Below are positions 29,941-42,205 of a stretch of 64,000 nucleotides of DNA, one piece after another. Below the pieces are notes generated by a model. The model saw only the letters and a list, made by a program, of their open reading frames with translations, was not told the origin of the DNA and searched no databases. The position numbers and the translations under genes are program-made. The first letter of the stretch is position 1, and each line of letters begins with the position of its first letter. The DNA comes from Actinostola sp. cb2023 (lineage: Eukaryota; Cnidaria; Anthozoa; Actiniaria; Actinostolidae). The stretch lies in the NCBI GenBank assembly GCA_033675265.1, contig JAUJYZ010001564.1, positions 62,001-126,000 of the forward strand, read 5' to 3'.

Positions 29941-32008
29941 TGTAAGAATTGATCGTCGTTTCCTCAAATTTGCACAGTAAGGCAAGCATTAATTATATAT
30001 AAGAAATGCAAAATAAAGTATTGTATTGTATAGTATTGCCACAGGTAGCCCAAGGTATCTCTGAGAGGCTTGTTATCGAGCTGTATATAAGGCTTTGTAT
30101 GGGACCTTAGGCTCTGGTCGATAACTCCGTAAGTAATAAATCGTGATTGAGTCGTACGTCGTGTTCGACAAATCTTATCATCACCGGTGCATTAGTGATT
30201 TTATGATAATTCCCATATGTTATCACTTTGTACAGAACTCCTCACCAAAACGACAGCTCTATCAAGAACTTGTAATTACTCGGTGGGCTACCTGTGGCAC
30301 GCCGAGTTAAAAAATGGGCATTATTTTTCTTATGGCCACAAATCGCCAACTGGGTACCAAGGCGCATGCGCTCTGAGCCGCTGAGGAAACTGAAGGCTCA
30401 TTGCTGAAGCTCGGCGAGTGAACTCTTATAGAGCCGTCTTGTTTTAATTAAAATTCCATACCGACGAAATGTTGCCATTGCAATGAACGGAGCCTCCGCC
30501 GCCATTTTATGAACAGGAGGGAAATTTGCACGAGCATGCGTTCGGCCGCTGAACCGTAATGGCTTGATCGCGGTAATCAATAACAGGAAAGTCCGTTTCA
30601 AGACCCGCACAAATTGCCCCAAAATTACTCAAAAAGCTTCATAAACTATCTAACTTTATTTCTAAGCATTTATTTTTAAGGTTTTAGGTTTCCAAATTCT
30701 CCTATAATTTCTTTTGAAGCGAAGCGATAAATTACACAGGCACCCCAAAAGGTAAATACAGGCCAAGGACCGTTGATACAACACTAAAATTGTGATTTTT
30801 GAACATTTCCCCATTTTTTAGATGAAAAGCAAGTGTACACATTTAAAATATGTCTGATAAACTTGCAATATTTATAGTAATTTCTTGGGAGATCGTAGAT
30901 AGATTTCAAACAGTAAAACAAAACATGTTCAAAAATCGAGTAAAAATATGTCATATTCCATACACATAGTTCACTTCATAAACCTCATCCGATCTCAGTG
31001 ATATATTATGTTCTGCAACTAGTAACTGTAAAGTTATAAAAGATACGAAGACATTGTGAGAAATGCAATTCCAAACAGGTTTTTGGGGGGAGCAAAGTTA
31101 TGTTAAATATGCATTTGGGCTCAACATGCCGAAGAAATCGGTCAAAAACACAATCTTCCCCATTTTTGCCAATCAAAAATATTTTACATAGCTTTTTAGA
31201 CAGCTAGCATAGCTTTTAATATTTCTTCTCACAAAACTTGGGAGATCTATAGTAGATTTCGAGTTAATGAAGCATCAAACTTGCTGATACAAGAAGTTTT
31301 ATGAAAATATACTAGGTTTAAGACTGTAGTTCTATGAACGTTTCGTCTTCGATCTTCATCAAAGTTGTATATTCAAGTCACTATCACATGTGTACTTATC
31401 ATCGTCCCTACTTCAGTAGAAGATTTTCTTCAGTGCTTGCAAGAATTAAACGCGAAACCATCGCTGGTAAATACCAAGACGCCATTTTGTCAACACAAAT
31501 ACAGGGATGTTCGCTTAATTGCAGTGATAATAAAGTGCTTTAGAACAATCTATTAAAGTCCAATTGCGTTCTTCCATGATAAATTGAAATATATCTAAGT
31601 CTTTGTATAGCCTCTGGTGGCAGTTGAGTCCAATGTCAGCCTTGGAAGTAGCAATACAACCGTTTTAAAATCCTAAGTTAACTCGCATTCGATGGCCTGA
31701 AGTCGAAGCTTCGTTTGAACTCACAACTGGTTGCGCTTGCGCGCAACAGAATTCTCTCCTGCTCATTTTATGTAACGAAGATCGATTGTTTGTTTGCAGT
31801 GTTAGGCTCACAACGAAAGTGTCAAAAGAAGAAGACAGCGCTGAAGTTCGGGAGTTTAGTACGAGGTACAGTGTTTTACGCGCGCAAAGCATCACGGTAA
31901 AATATTCTGAGCCGCCGCCATTTTATGTTACGAAGATCGATTGTTTGTTTGCTGTCTGTCTGTCTGTCACGTCGCTTCTGCGAGCTCGGCTTTTTTGAAT
32001 CCTAATCT

Positions 32009-35000
32009 TTAGTAATGGAAATACAGGACTTCCGGAACCCTTCCCTCTCGTATATTATTTCTCTTGTAAATCTCAAACATCTTTTGATTTGTATAATAAA
32101 AATCTCCTGTGCCTGACTTTTTCTGTCTCTCGATCTGCATATCGACCAAACTCGTTCTCTTCTTATTCATTCTGGGTGAAACATTGTCCCCCGCGTTTTT
32201 CTGAGAGGTTTTATTGGCACGGTTCATCCTGCAGTCTATGATGTCTTGGTCGGATGTGTTAGTTATGATTATAGGGACAGAAGCACGATGTCTTTCTAAC
32301 ACGTTGATCCCATTCATTCCTCCCATCTGATTATTCACGCTGTAGTGATTATCTTTCACCCTGGCATCCTTATTCCACTTGTTCAATTCTCTCTGGAGAC
32401 TTGCACTGAACCCAATATCATAAGACTGACCTGCTTGCATCCATATTCGACCCGAAGGGCGTGGCACTGCCTCTAGAGTAGACTTATCGCTACCGTCGTC
32501 GTAGATGGGATTGTTTCGCTTGCCGCCCAAAATCCAGGGCCGATTCGTGGACAAGGCAGACCCGCCAGCATAGATTGGACCGTTGCATTCTAGATAGGAC
32601 CACGGTCGATCGGCTTCATCCTCGAATATCTCGTCTCTCGCGTATCGCGAGTACAACCACGCGAGTTCTTCGATACTTTGGAAATTCTCCAAAATTGTTG
32701 CGGATTCCTTTCGACGCAGTTCTTGCCTTAGCCTCTTCCTATGGATAACGTGAAATAATGAAAGATTACTTAGTATCAATCCGCTGATAAAAGTCCTTGA
32801 ATCGCTTTTTCACTATATTTTAGTTCTGTCCCCTATTAGTAGGAGGATTACTGCCCTGGTTATTTCTCTTAAACAACTTACATTATTTAACTTCGACTGA
32901 GGGGCAAAACCCCACCCCCCCCCCCCCCCCCCCATGTGCTATCAAGTAGAGAGTATTCTATTAAAATGTTGCAATTCACTTCATGATCACGAGAGAGGAA
33001 ATGACGTCAAGCAATTGAAGGGAGGCGAGCTCATTGTGTATGATATATTGAGTTCTGTATGCTAAAATGCTAAAACAGAAGTTTGGAAACAATTTGTGCA
33101 CACGGTAATAATAAACAAGTATTGGATGAGGATTTGATGATATCCGTAATTATCAATGTAGAGGTAAGTGTTATTGGCCGAAGCCGTAGGCTGAGGCCAA
33201 TAACATTTGCCGAGACATTGATAATTACGGATTTCTTCAAAACCGAATTCAATAATTGTTTTATTATACATTGTGTATGTGGATTGACTCATAATACAAA
33301 GATATAAGCAATTCAACAAGAACAACAAAGGAATGAAAATGACAGCACTGTAGTACGGCCTACAGATAACAACCAATCCGCTGACCTACGCAGGCTCGTT
33401 TTTGCAGATAACTGCCTAGAGATAACCACCAGACCGTTGAAATATCGCTGGCGCGCATCTGATAGTTAGAATTATTATACATTGTACTCAGTAGCTGTAT
33501 TCTCATTGGTCGAGAGCCTACAGATAATTCTAACTATCAGTGCGCGCCAGCGTAACTTATCATGACCGTGTTATCTGCATATTGAATTTACAACTACTCA
33601 GTTCAAAACATTGCTAAATTATTGCTGGGTTTCAATCAGCTGATAATAGTTGTCTGGTCCCAAATGGTGGTCAAACATGAGGTGCGCTATCAAGCAGAGC
33701 CGGCGCATTCTATTGAAAACTTGCAATTCAGCCACAGGTAGACCAACCATTGGATCTGAGGCTAAATCAAAATATATATTTGTATGCGTGCGTCTTTTTA
33801 TGGGTATAATTTGTTTAAACATGCGTACAGAAACCCAGCGCAAGTCCCGATGCAAGTTGGTGGAAATAAACGTATAAACGCGAAAACACTTGCACATACG
33901 TTACGTCTATCAACACACGGGAATAATTTGTTTAAACATACGTACAGAAACCCAGCGCAAGTCCATACAAGTTTGGGTACAAATCGTATTGGCATGCATG
34001 ATGTAAATGCACGTATGCCACCAGCTACGTATATCACAAGTTTTAATGCAGAAACCGTGCGTTTCTCTAACCAAAGGTAGTATCAAGTAGGCTACCGCAG
34101 TGTTTACTTACTTTGATAGTATCCGATGTAAGATATATTCCATAATAGCTGCAATAATTATTATTGCATATATCCATGCAAGAGAAATCCATAGAACCTC
34201 TAAAGCTGGAAAATAAAACGTTTATGAAGTTGTTTTCCTATTTCTTTACTAGTCTAAGCTCTCGCGGTTGTAACAGAAGGAAGGGGTCATGTTAGGCAAA
34301 TACGTACGCCACACTCTGAGATCACTACACAGGCTGAGCAGTATCTAGCAAGTGTGATACTTTGAGTTCTTTTCGTGTGAAGAGTAGTAGTTTGAAAACA
34401 TGTACAAATTGTCTGATCTGAAAAGTTATTATTATTTTAAATCTTATAGTTCATGGATGTGTATAAGTGTGTAATTGTGTTATTTTCAGGGAAATCATCA
34501 GAAATAATTTACATTGGTGAAGGTGATTTCAAATCATCACTCTGAATCAGGTCAAATTAAAGTTTAGCTTATATTAGCCTATACAATACTCGATTTCTGT
34601 ACTTTGCATAAATTTGCAAAAACTGAAAGAATTAATAACGAGTTAAGTAAAGGTAAAATAATAGATTGAAAGATCAATGCATCCACAGTTTAGTATGTAC
34701 CCCCAAAAGTGCATTAATAAAAATGAAACTAACATCAAGTAATAAGCGTTTGAAAGGTGCAAAATACATGGAAACGAGGCATCTAGGGCCAAAGTCCGGT
34801 TTCTGGTACATATCTTTGTAATTTCAAATCACTATAACTTTTCAAGATTGCATAGTACAGCCCTAAAATTTGGTATGTTCATTATTGAAAACCCTCTATT
34901 CAAAGAGATGGTCAGATATTGCTGTAATATATTCCCAATAACAAAGGAAATCAGATTTTACGATGCTACCATTAATTAATTACTAAAAGCGTGAAGGCAA

Positions 35001-35010
35001 TCTTACCCAT
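32009..35010 (-). CDS. Unrecognised single-pass membrane protein, paralogue 2 (one internal repeat)
   Basis: Exons: 35007-35010 (ATG G), 34112-34205, 32009-32738, giving 275 residues. Same exon phases and splice sites as paralogue 1. The transmembrane exon (LEVLWISLAWIYAIIII) has diverged more than the cytosolic exon, which is nearly identical but has a single ASLQREL unit instead of three. NPIY, the basic juxtamembrane stretch and the PEVLYFHY end are kept. The open frame retained after duplication argues that both copies are or were functional. Same caveat about the tiny first exon. Confidence 0.6.
33138..33233. repeat. Foldback with tccgtaattatcaatgt ends
   Basis: Arms tccgtaattatcaatgt...gttattggcc mirrored within 96 bp; a small palindromic element inside copy 2. 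Confidence 0.75.
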
Positions 35011-35248
35011 TGTAATCGTCAATGTAATTACGCTTGTACGACACTTCTCTCAGTCAGACTTCCATGCGTTCATCAAAATCGAAATCGTCAGTTGAAAACC
35101 CGTTGAACTAGTCCCAACCTTGTCAGCCCGACATGCATGTTAAAGTCTATGGAACTGAATCCAAGGTGAACTTGTGATTCATATATTTAGCCTTAGGGGG
35201 AGGGGACTATAAATGTGGTACTATTTAAGCTATACTGTGAATACCTTA

Positions 35249-35413
35249 CATACACCTGTTTTCAAAAACGTTGTCCAAATAGCCAAATACGAATTCATTC
35301 AAAAAGACAAAAGAAACAGTTCAGCTTGAGTGCACTTCTTTTGTCTTTTAATGAAATCCTATTTGGCTTTTTTTATTATTATTGGACAACGTTTTTGAAA
35401 TTAGGTGTATATG
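35249..35413. mobile_element. Harbinger-like MITE inserted after duplication (TTA target)
   Basis: A 165-bp element with ends CATACACCTG and AGGTGTATATG. Inverted arms contain ttcaaaaacgttgtccaa and its mirror. Copy 1 preserves the empty site at about 29079-29090 (ataccttaatgg), so the insertion duplicated TTA (35246-35248, 35414-35416). A 3-bp TTA duplication fits PIF/Harbinger. Confidence 0.85.
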
Positions 35414-36031
35414 TTAATGGTAAATATAGAACTTATATTGCTAAGTGATTACGGGTTGATTAGCGATTGAAATGGTTGGGGGGTCAACGTCCATATAAGG
35501 ACGTCCTGTAGCATGTAAATCGCTCTTGACATATATTTGTAATTAATGCCACTTAGTCTGTATTTATCGTATTTATTCTTCTGTGACTCGGCTTTGATGA
35601 AAACACAAGGGACAGTACATTATTTATCGGAGGGGGAGGGGTGGGTGGGTTAGAAATTGGGGGTCTTGAAAATACTTGTTGAGTACTGAATTTTGAAATT
35701 GAAGTTTAAAATAGGAGAGTGAAAAATCTTCCCAGTATATATTATTCTTGAAACTTCTTCATTTAACATTGTTTTTGACCATTTAGATCTATACATTAGA
35801 TCCAACGTTTTCTGGCAGGATACTCGTACACGGCTTTTGCTACTTCTCAAGTCTTCAGAGAAAGTGATATTTTGTTTTTGAAATAATACGTCATAATAAC
35901 AATTATGTGCACTGAACCCAATAATTCTTAATTAATGTAGTAATATACTAATAATACTACTGAATTCTAAAAATAAATTATATGAGAAGCAGAAAATCAC
36001 ATGTGAATTTGTACCTGAAATCGGTAACGGT

Positions 36032-36175
<144 letters not shown>

Positions 36176-36343
36176 TGTATCATCTATCTATAATCCCATA
36201 CAAGCACCTATGGTATTATTTTCATATTTTTCAAACTGTCCAATTAATTATTAATTTGGATAATCCAAATTATTAATTTGGATAGTCAGTCGTATGGACG
36301 TTTCTTAAGAAAATACATATGATATAATTAACAAGTAACAGGA

Positions 36344-36490
36344 CTACATGCCTGTCCAATTTGAAAAGAATTGAATTCAAAAAATTCCTCTGACTGCCAA
36401 ATTGGACTCGGCCTACGGCCTCGTCCAATTTTGGTAGTCCTCGGAATTTTTTTCATCCAATTATTTCCAAATTGGACAGCATGTAGTCCT
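36344..36490. repeat. Foldback with ggactacatgc ends
   Basis: The left arm ggactacatgcctgtccaattt is mirrored by aaattggacagcatgtagtcc. The centre contains a second small palindrome (ggcctacggcc). Confidence 0.75.
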
Positions 36491-36508
36491 ATTACTTAGT
36501 TCTAATAG

Positions 36509-36822
36509 AGTACCGAAGTGTGACGTCACGAAAATAATAATTTTCGCTTTATCAACTTTTGATCCCCGATCCCCGACATCAATAAAGAAGCTTACATGCC
36601 AAATTTGAGAGCAATCGGTTAAATAGCGGCTGAGATATGGCCAGTTGAATATATAATGTCTCCATACAAATCCAATTTACAGTGATTTGTATGGGGACAT
36701 TATATATTCAACTGGCCATATCTCGGCCGCTATTTAACCGATTGCTCTCAAATTTGGCATGTAAGCTTCTTTATTGATATTCTTTCGAAATCGGGGATCG
36801 AAAGTTGATAAAGCGAAAATTT

Positions 36823-36830
<8 letters not shown>
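36509..36830. mobile_element. AGTACCGAAGT foldback element, right end replaced by AAT repeats
   Basis: It starts agtaccgaagtgtgacgtcacg. Inner arms (gagcaatcggttaaatagcgg, atggccagttgaatatataatg) are mirrored around a centre near 36680. The right terminal piece is missing and AAT repeats begin there. The complete relative is at 45273-45760. Confidence 0.75.
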
Positions 36831-36857
<27 letters not shown>

Positions 36858-36916
36858 TAATAATAATAACTTTATTCCTCAAAACAAATAATAATAATAA
36901 TAATAATAATAACAAC

Positions 36917-36969
<53 letters not shown>

Positions 36970-37155
36970 TAATAATAACAATTCGAATTAAAGACCTTTT
37001 TGATAGACATTTAATAATAAAGACTAGCGATAGGAGGAAAGAACATCGAAACGTCGTTCTTTCCTCCTATCGCTAGTCTTTATTATTAAATAATAACAAT
37101 AATAATAATAATAATAATAATAACAATAAGAATAATAATAATAACTGATAACAAC

Positions 37156-37224
<69 letters not shown>

Positions 37225-37251
37225 CAGGAGCCCTTAATAACTGATAACAAC

Positions 37252-37285
<34 letters not shown>

Positions 37286-37290
37286 TACTT
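36825..37290. repeat. Cluster of (AAT)n tracts around a near-perfect hairpin
   Basis: AAT/AAC triplet tracts at about 36825-36985 and 37085-37285 flank a hairpin at about 37013-37083. Its arms of about 30 bp contain gactagcgataggaggaaag and its mirror. Confidence 0.9.
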
Positions 37291-37348
37291 TAGCATTGCT
37301 GCTAATCGAGGACACAAAATAATGAAATATAAAATGACAAAATATATA

Positions 37349-37516
37349 CAGTTGAACCTCCCGTAAGCGAGTACCTCCCAAAATGTCAAGTTTTGTGGTC
37401 GCTTTAATACGAGAGGCGGTCGCTTATGAGAGGTTCCAACAAATAGTGAACTGAACTTCTGGTACTTTGGAAAACTGGTCGCTTAGGAGAGGTGGTCGCA
37501 ACTGGAGGTTCAACTG
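37349..37516. mobile_element. Mariner-like MITE (CAGTTGAACCTCC ends)
   Basis: A 168-bp element with ends CAGTTGAACCTCC and GGAGGTTCAACTG, flanked by TA on both sides, just upstream of ITPA exon 1. No frame. Confidence 0.85.
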
Positions 37517-37687
37517 TAATACGGTATGCTAAAATATTTATATATAAACTGACACCTAGCTAAAAATATATTTATAAACTTTTAAAATTACCTAAGAACT
37601 ACAAAGACAATCTCAGTGGGTTTCCTGTGGCTTACTATTCCGCGTGGTCCTAGACCCAGTTCAAGAATCTTTCAAGAAAAGTGAAAA

Positions 37688-40600
37688 ATGTCTCGAAAAT
37701 CTCTGGTGTTTGTGACAGGAAATCAAAATAAATTAAAAGAGGTAAGATCGAACGTGTAATTGCCTGGATTAGCTTGCTATTAGGCAATTATTATTAAAGA
37801 TTATAATCGGAGTTCTTTAAACTCATATTGAGTTGACTCTATTTTCGTAGGTTGTTGCAATTCTGGGAGAGTCTTTCCCATGGAAAGTTGAATCAAGGAA
37901 TATTGATTGTAAGAATTGACCGTCTTTTCCTCATATTTGCACAAGCATCAATAATTAGAAATGCAAAATAAAGTATTGTATAGTATAGCTGCACGTGCAG
38001 GGAGTAAACATTGAATGGTAAAAATAGATGTATTACTGATTGCTGTTATTCTTATAGTACCAGAATTCCAAGGTGAACCAGATGAAATTTCAGAGGAAAA
38101 ATGTAAAGTAGCATATGAAAAGGTGCAAATTTATATAGACTCCATACATACATGTACATGTACGTATGTATTAAATCTTAGTTCTTAACACCACCCTCCC
38201 CCCTAAATCCCACCCCCCCCCCCCCCCCTCCCCCAGTTAACTCCCTCCCCCCCCCCCCCCCCAGTTAATATGTGAACTCAATTTGTGGTTGCTATAGATA
38301 CAAGGTCCAGTCATTGTTGAGGATACCTGTTTATGTTTTAATGCATTAGGAGGTCTTCCCGGTCCATATGTGTAAGTATGAACCTTTACTTTATTCGCAG
38401 CCTGGGGAGGGGAGGGGTACTCAGGGGTATCAGTGATGGGGAGGTGCAAAGACCTTTTTGGGGTTTGAAATTTACGGCTTGGGACTTTTTGGGGTTTAGC
38501 AATTTTCTGGTGGACTTTTTTTGATATAAAGATTTTGGCAAGGACTTTTTTTGCGGTTGAGAAAAATGATATCCTACCGTTCTCGATTTTTGCGGAGAAA
38601 AGATGGGGCGCGCTGAGGCCAAACTTGTTAACCCCCAAAAAGTCCATTACACAAAAACCAGACCCAAAAAAAATCCAACGGCCCAGAACGTAACCTGGTT
38701 ACGTTCTGGGCCGTTGGATTTTTTTGGGGTCTGGTTTTTGTGTATTTGGACTTTTTTGGGGTTAACAAGTTTGGCCTCATTCGCACCTCCCCGTCACTGA
38801 TACCCCTGAGTAACCCCCCTGGGATTCGCAGGCAGCTCAATCATTTATTCTGAGGTTAATATAATATAATAAGTAATTAAAACTGATATATTATGGAATT
38901 GTGCATACATGTGTATATTAGTAGTGCACTGAAAATTGCAATACTCAGCTGTGGAACATACACATGTGATACTGTGCGGGTAGGAGTGATTGTCATATTT
39001 TTTAGGGTTTGAAATCAGCAATCAGTTATTTTTGGTGGGGTTGGTCCACAGGCAGCCCAACCATTACTTTTGAGGCTACTAAATATTTCAATAAAATGAT
39101 ATTTGCATCATTTTTTGATGGATTTCCTGTGGTAGAATGTGCACGAGCAATGCGTATTATGTCAGGCTCCCTGTGTTGAGTAATGTCCTATGTTGGGCTT
39201 CCTGTGTGCATCCCATGACACGCGCCCGCAGAGAGTGCAAGAAACGTTCAATATTTTATTTAGTAGCCTCAATTAAAAGGAATGGTTGGGCTGCCTGTGG
39301 TTGGTCAAGCGAACTCCAAATCAAAGCTACAGATCTTTTGATTACAATGTTTTGTTAATAACTGGATAAACACAGACAAAGGAAACAAAACAGACAATGC
39401 AAAGCAAAGGAAACCATCAGAGAACAAAACTTTTTGAGTTTGTTATTTTTTAGGGTGTTTTTCAAGGTTTTCATAGTGTCACCCCTGTACCCCTTTTACC
39501 TTGAAGAACTACCGTCCCCTCCCCCGCTAAGGAAAGAACACAGGGAGCCCAATATATTAACCAGTACATTATTTTTTCAGCAAATGGTTTCTAAAAAAGC
39601 TTGGCCCTGAAGGTAGGTACAATGTCGATGGCAGTGATTGTAAATTATTGTGCATTGAGAAGGATCGTTAGGACCCAATAAACAACAATAATATTGAACC
39701 CCCTAAATGACAACTCAGAACCCCCCTTGGCAAAATCCTGAATCCACCCCCAGGGGGGGTACTCAGGGGTATCAGTGACGGGGAGGTGCGAATGAGGCCA
39801 AAGTCCATTACGCAAAAACAATACCCCAAAAAAGTCCAACGGCCCAAAATCGTAACCCAAATTTTCTCCGCATAAAATCGAGAACGGTAGGATATCATTT
39901 TTATCAACCCCCAAAAAAGTTATTGCCAAAATCTTTATATCAAAAAAAGTCCACCAGAAAATTGATAACCCCCAAAAAGTCCCAAGCCACGAATTTCAAA
40001 CCCCAAAAAGGTCTTCGCACCTCCCCGTCACTGATACCCCTGAGTACCTCCCCTGGGGATCCACCCCATAGTTATCTTTTCAAAAAGGGGCTACTAGACC
40101 CACCTGCCCTATCCATGAAGAAAATGATTCTAATAAACAGCCCCTATATTTTATTTCTGCCTGCAGGTCTTCATCGTATGTTGACTGGGTGGGAAGACAA
40201 GTCTGCATATGCACTATGTACCTTTGCTTATTCTTCTGGCAAAAAGGATGAACCCGTGCTGTTATTTAGGGGGAAAACACTAGTAAGTACAATCAGATTT
40301 TTCCAGACAATGTTTTGTAGTGTTTACAGTGGCCATATATATTTACAATGACGAGCTGAAGACGCAAATGTTGTAAACTATACATGGAGAAATTCACTGT
40401 TAAAGTTTACGCAAATGAGGATGATTTTCAACACGTCAGTTCTTTTTTCTTCCTGAAATTTTGAAGATATGAGTAATTTTTGATATCAAGCAATGGAGAC
40501 CTTATTAATTCTATTCTCATGGATAGTGGAAGAGATTTGTGCCAATATCAATCTCGTTATTATGTTTACCCAGGGGCGGATCCAGGTTTTTGTCAAACAG

Positions 40601-42205
40601 GGGGTTGTGTTGCGGCCGTTGTGTTATGTGAGCGGCAAAGCCGCGAACTACTAGGGGGGTGCGGGGGCATGCTCCCCCAGAAAATTTTGAAATCTACAAG
40701 CTCTAAAATGCAATTTTTAGAGATCTGGAGTTGTTTTATTAACACAACAAAACTCAATTTCCAGTAAAATTTTGAGTTTATTGGACAACCAACAAAGATG
40801 CTTGGAAGAGTCTTCTTGGGTGAGCTTACAAGTATGAAGGCTTCACATACGTTTTTGACGCTAAAAACGGCAGGTTCTTTCTGTTATCAGTCAAACCGGC
40901 CTCGAAGTCAAACGGTCGTGTAAACAGTATGAATGAATTATATTATTCTTACGAGGGAGAGAGCTGAAAGTGCAAGAGAGACCTACGGACAGACATATCT
41001 ATACAAGCGGTATTAAAAAAATATCCATAGGGGGGGTTGCAACCCCCAGAACCCTCCCCCTGGATCCGCCCTTGTTTACCTACTAACAATTGAAGGGGTC
41101 CCTGTCCAGGGAAGGTACTCAGGGATATCAGTGACGGGGAGGTGCAAAGACCTTTTTGGGGTTTGGAATTCGCAGCTTGGGACATTTTTGGGGGTTAGCA
41201 ATTTTCTGGTTGACTTTTCTTGATATAAAGATTTTGGCAAGGACTTTTTGGAGGGTTGATAAAAATGATATCCTACCGTTCTCTTTATAGTTTAAGAAGA
41301 TTGTTTATTTTTCATTATTATTTTTATTCTGTAAAGCGCATTACATATAGATCATATTTACATGTAATTTTTGTGCTATAAAAGTATTGAATTATTATAA
41401 ATATTATTATGTTCTCGATTTTATGTAAAACGATTTCATTAACAACTAGTTTAAACTACGTAAATGACATGACATGACACAGAATTATACCATAGTTATT
41501 TCGTTTTTGTAGTATAAAGCTTTAAAGAATGACTAACCTAAAGTTTTGTGACAGATGCACGATGAATAAATAAAGGTGGACGCATAAACTGTCTCACATT
41601 CTCTTGGTGTTTTTACTTTATATTTTTATGTGGAGAAAAAATGGACTTTTGGGGGGTTACGTTCTGGGCCGTTGGACTTTTTGGGGGTCTTGTTTTTGCA
41701 TAATGGCTTTTTGGGGGGGTAAAAAGTTTGACCTCATTCGCACCTCCCCGTCACTGATACCCCCCCCCCCCCCCCCCCCCCCCCCGGGGGTCCCTGCAAG
41801 AATGGAGTAGGTGACTTGTGATCAAAACACAAATTCTCCTTTGAAATTCAAAGAATCTCGAGGAGAATTATATTTCGAGCAGAGATCACTTACGTTGTTC
41901 TTGCAGGGAGCCCCTGAAGGTATACTGCATATATGCTAAACATAGCACATTTTTTAGGGTCAAGTTGTTGAACCAAGAGGTCCACGGAACTTTGGATGGG
42001 ATCCCTGTTTCCAACCTGATGGATTTGAACAAACGTAAGGCATCTCTAGTTATAGATTAGTAACTTCAGTTTCAATTTGGAAAATGCAATCATTTTCTCT
42101 TCTGTTATGTCTTAAAGATATGCCGAGATGCCCTCTGATGTCAAAAACAGTATTTCACACAGAGGAAAAGCTTTGCAAGTCCTCAAGGAACATTTTATGA
42201 ACTGA
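37688..42205 (+). CDS. ITPA: Inosine triphosphate pyrophosphatase (ITPA/HAM1), complete
   Basis: Eight exons: 37688-37741, 37851-37908, 38058-38122, 38298-38371, 39581-39612, 40167-40282, 41958-42034, 42118-42205, giving 187 residues (human protein 194). All introns are GT..AG and phases agree at every join. The N-terminus [15 protein letters not shown] is the family nucleotide-binding start. [53 protein letters not shown] and SHRGKAL follow in the usual order. The enzyme hydrolyses ITP, dITP and XTP to monophosphates in the cytosol, cleaning the nucleotide pool. Introns hold foldback elements and homopolymer C tracts. A frameshifted copy of exon 2 lies at 29883-29940 from the segmental duplication. 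Start chosen because the preceding exon sequence has no upstream in-frame Met and the N-terminus matches the family. Confidence 0.96.
38404..38822. mobile_element. Foldback family GTACTCAGGGGTATCAGTGA, copy 1 (ITPA intron 4)
   Basis: It begins ggtactcaggggtatcagtg atggggaggtgc and ends with the mirror. Inside, ccaacggcccagaacgtaac is palindromic around 38700. Relatives are at about 39755-40060, 41105-41762 and 43935-44345. Confidence 0.8.
39049..39310. mobile_element. Foldback with ccacaggcagcccaacc ends
   Basis: The left end ccacaggcagcccaaccatt, with gaggctactaaat, is mirrored at the right. Interior motifs (tgttgggcttcctgtg) match the larger foldback at 52313-52707 and fragments near 26910, 33730 and 60860-60960. 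Confidence 0.75.
39755..40060. mobile_element. Foldback family GTACTCAGGGGTATCAGTGA, copy 2 (ITPA intron 5)
   Basis: Starts gtactcaggggtatcagtga and ends with its mirror ctgatacccctgagtac. The interior keeps aagtcc-rich blocks and aacggcccaaaatcgtaac. Confidence 0.8.
41105..41790. mobile_element. Foldback family copy 3 with internal insertion and C-run (ITPA intron 6)
   Basis: The left end (gtactcagggatatcagtga) and right end (tcactgataccc, then a C run at about 41760-41786) match the family. The middle (about 41285-41610) carries an unrelated AT-rich segment with a SINE-like tail (tctgtaaagcgcatt), so it is a nested insertion. Confidence 0.7.

Larger units (their letters stand above)
25010..30045. 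repeat. Segmental duplication, copy 1
   Basis: It matches about 30135-37990 in the same order and orientation: a left block (gtcgtacgtcgtgttcgac), gttaggctcacaacgaaag, the membrane-protein gene, its 5' region, aggggtgggtgggt, and finally an ITPA exon-2 relic. Copy 2 is longer because of about 1.4 kb of extra sequence near 30.4-31.8 kb and later element insertions. Confidence 0.85.
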
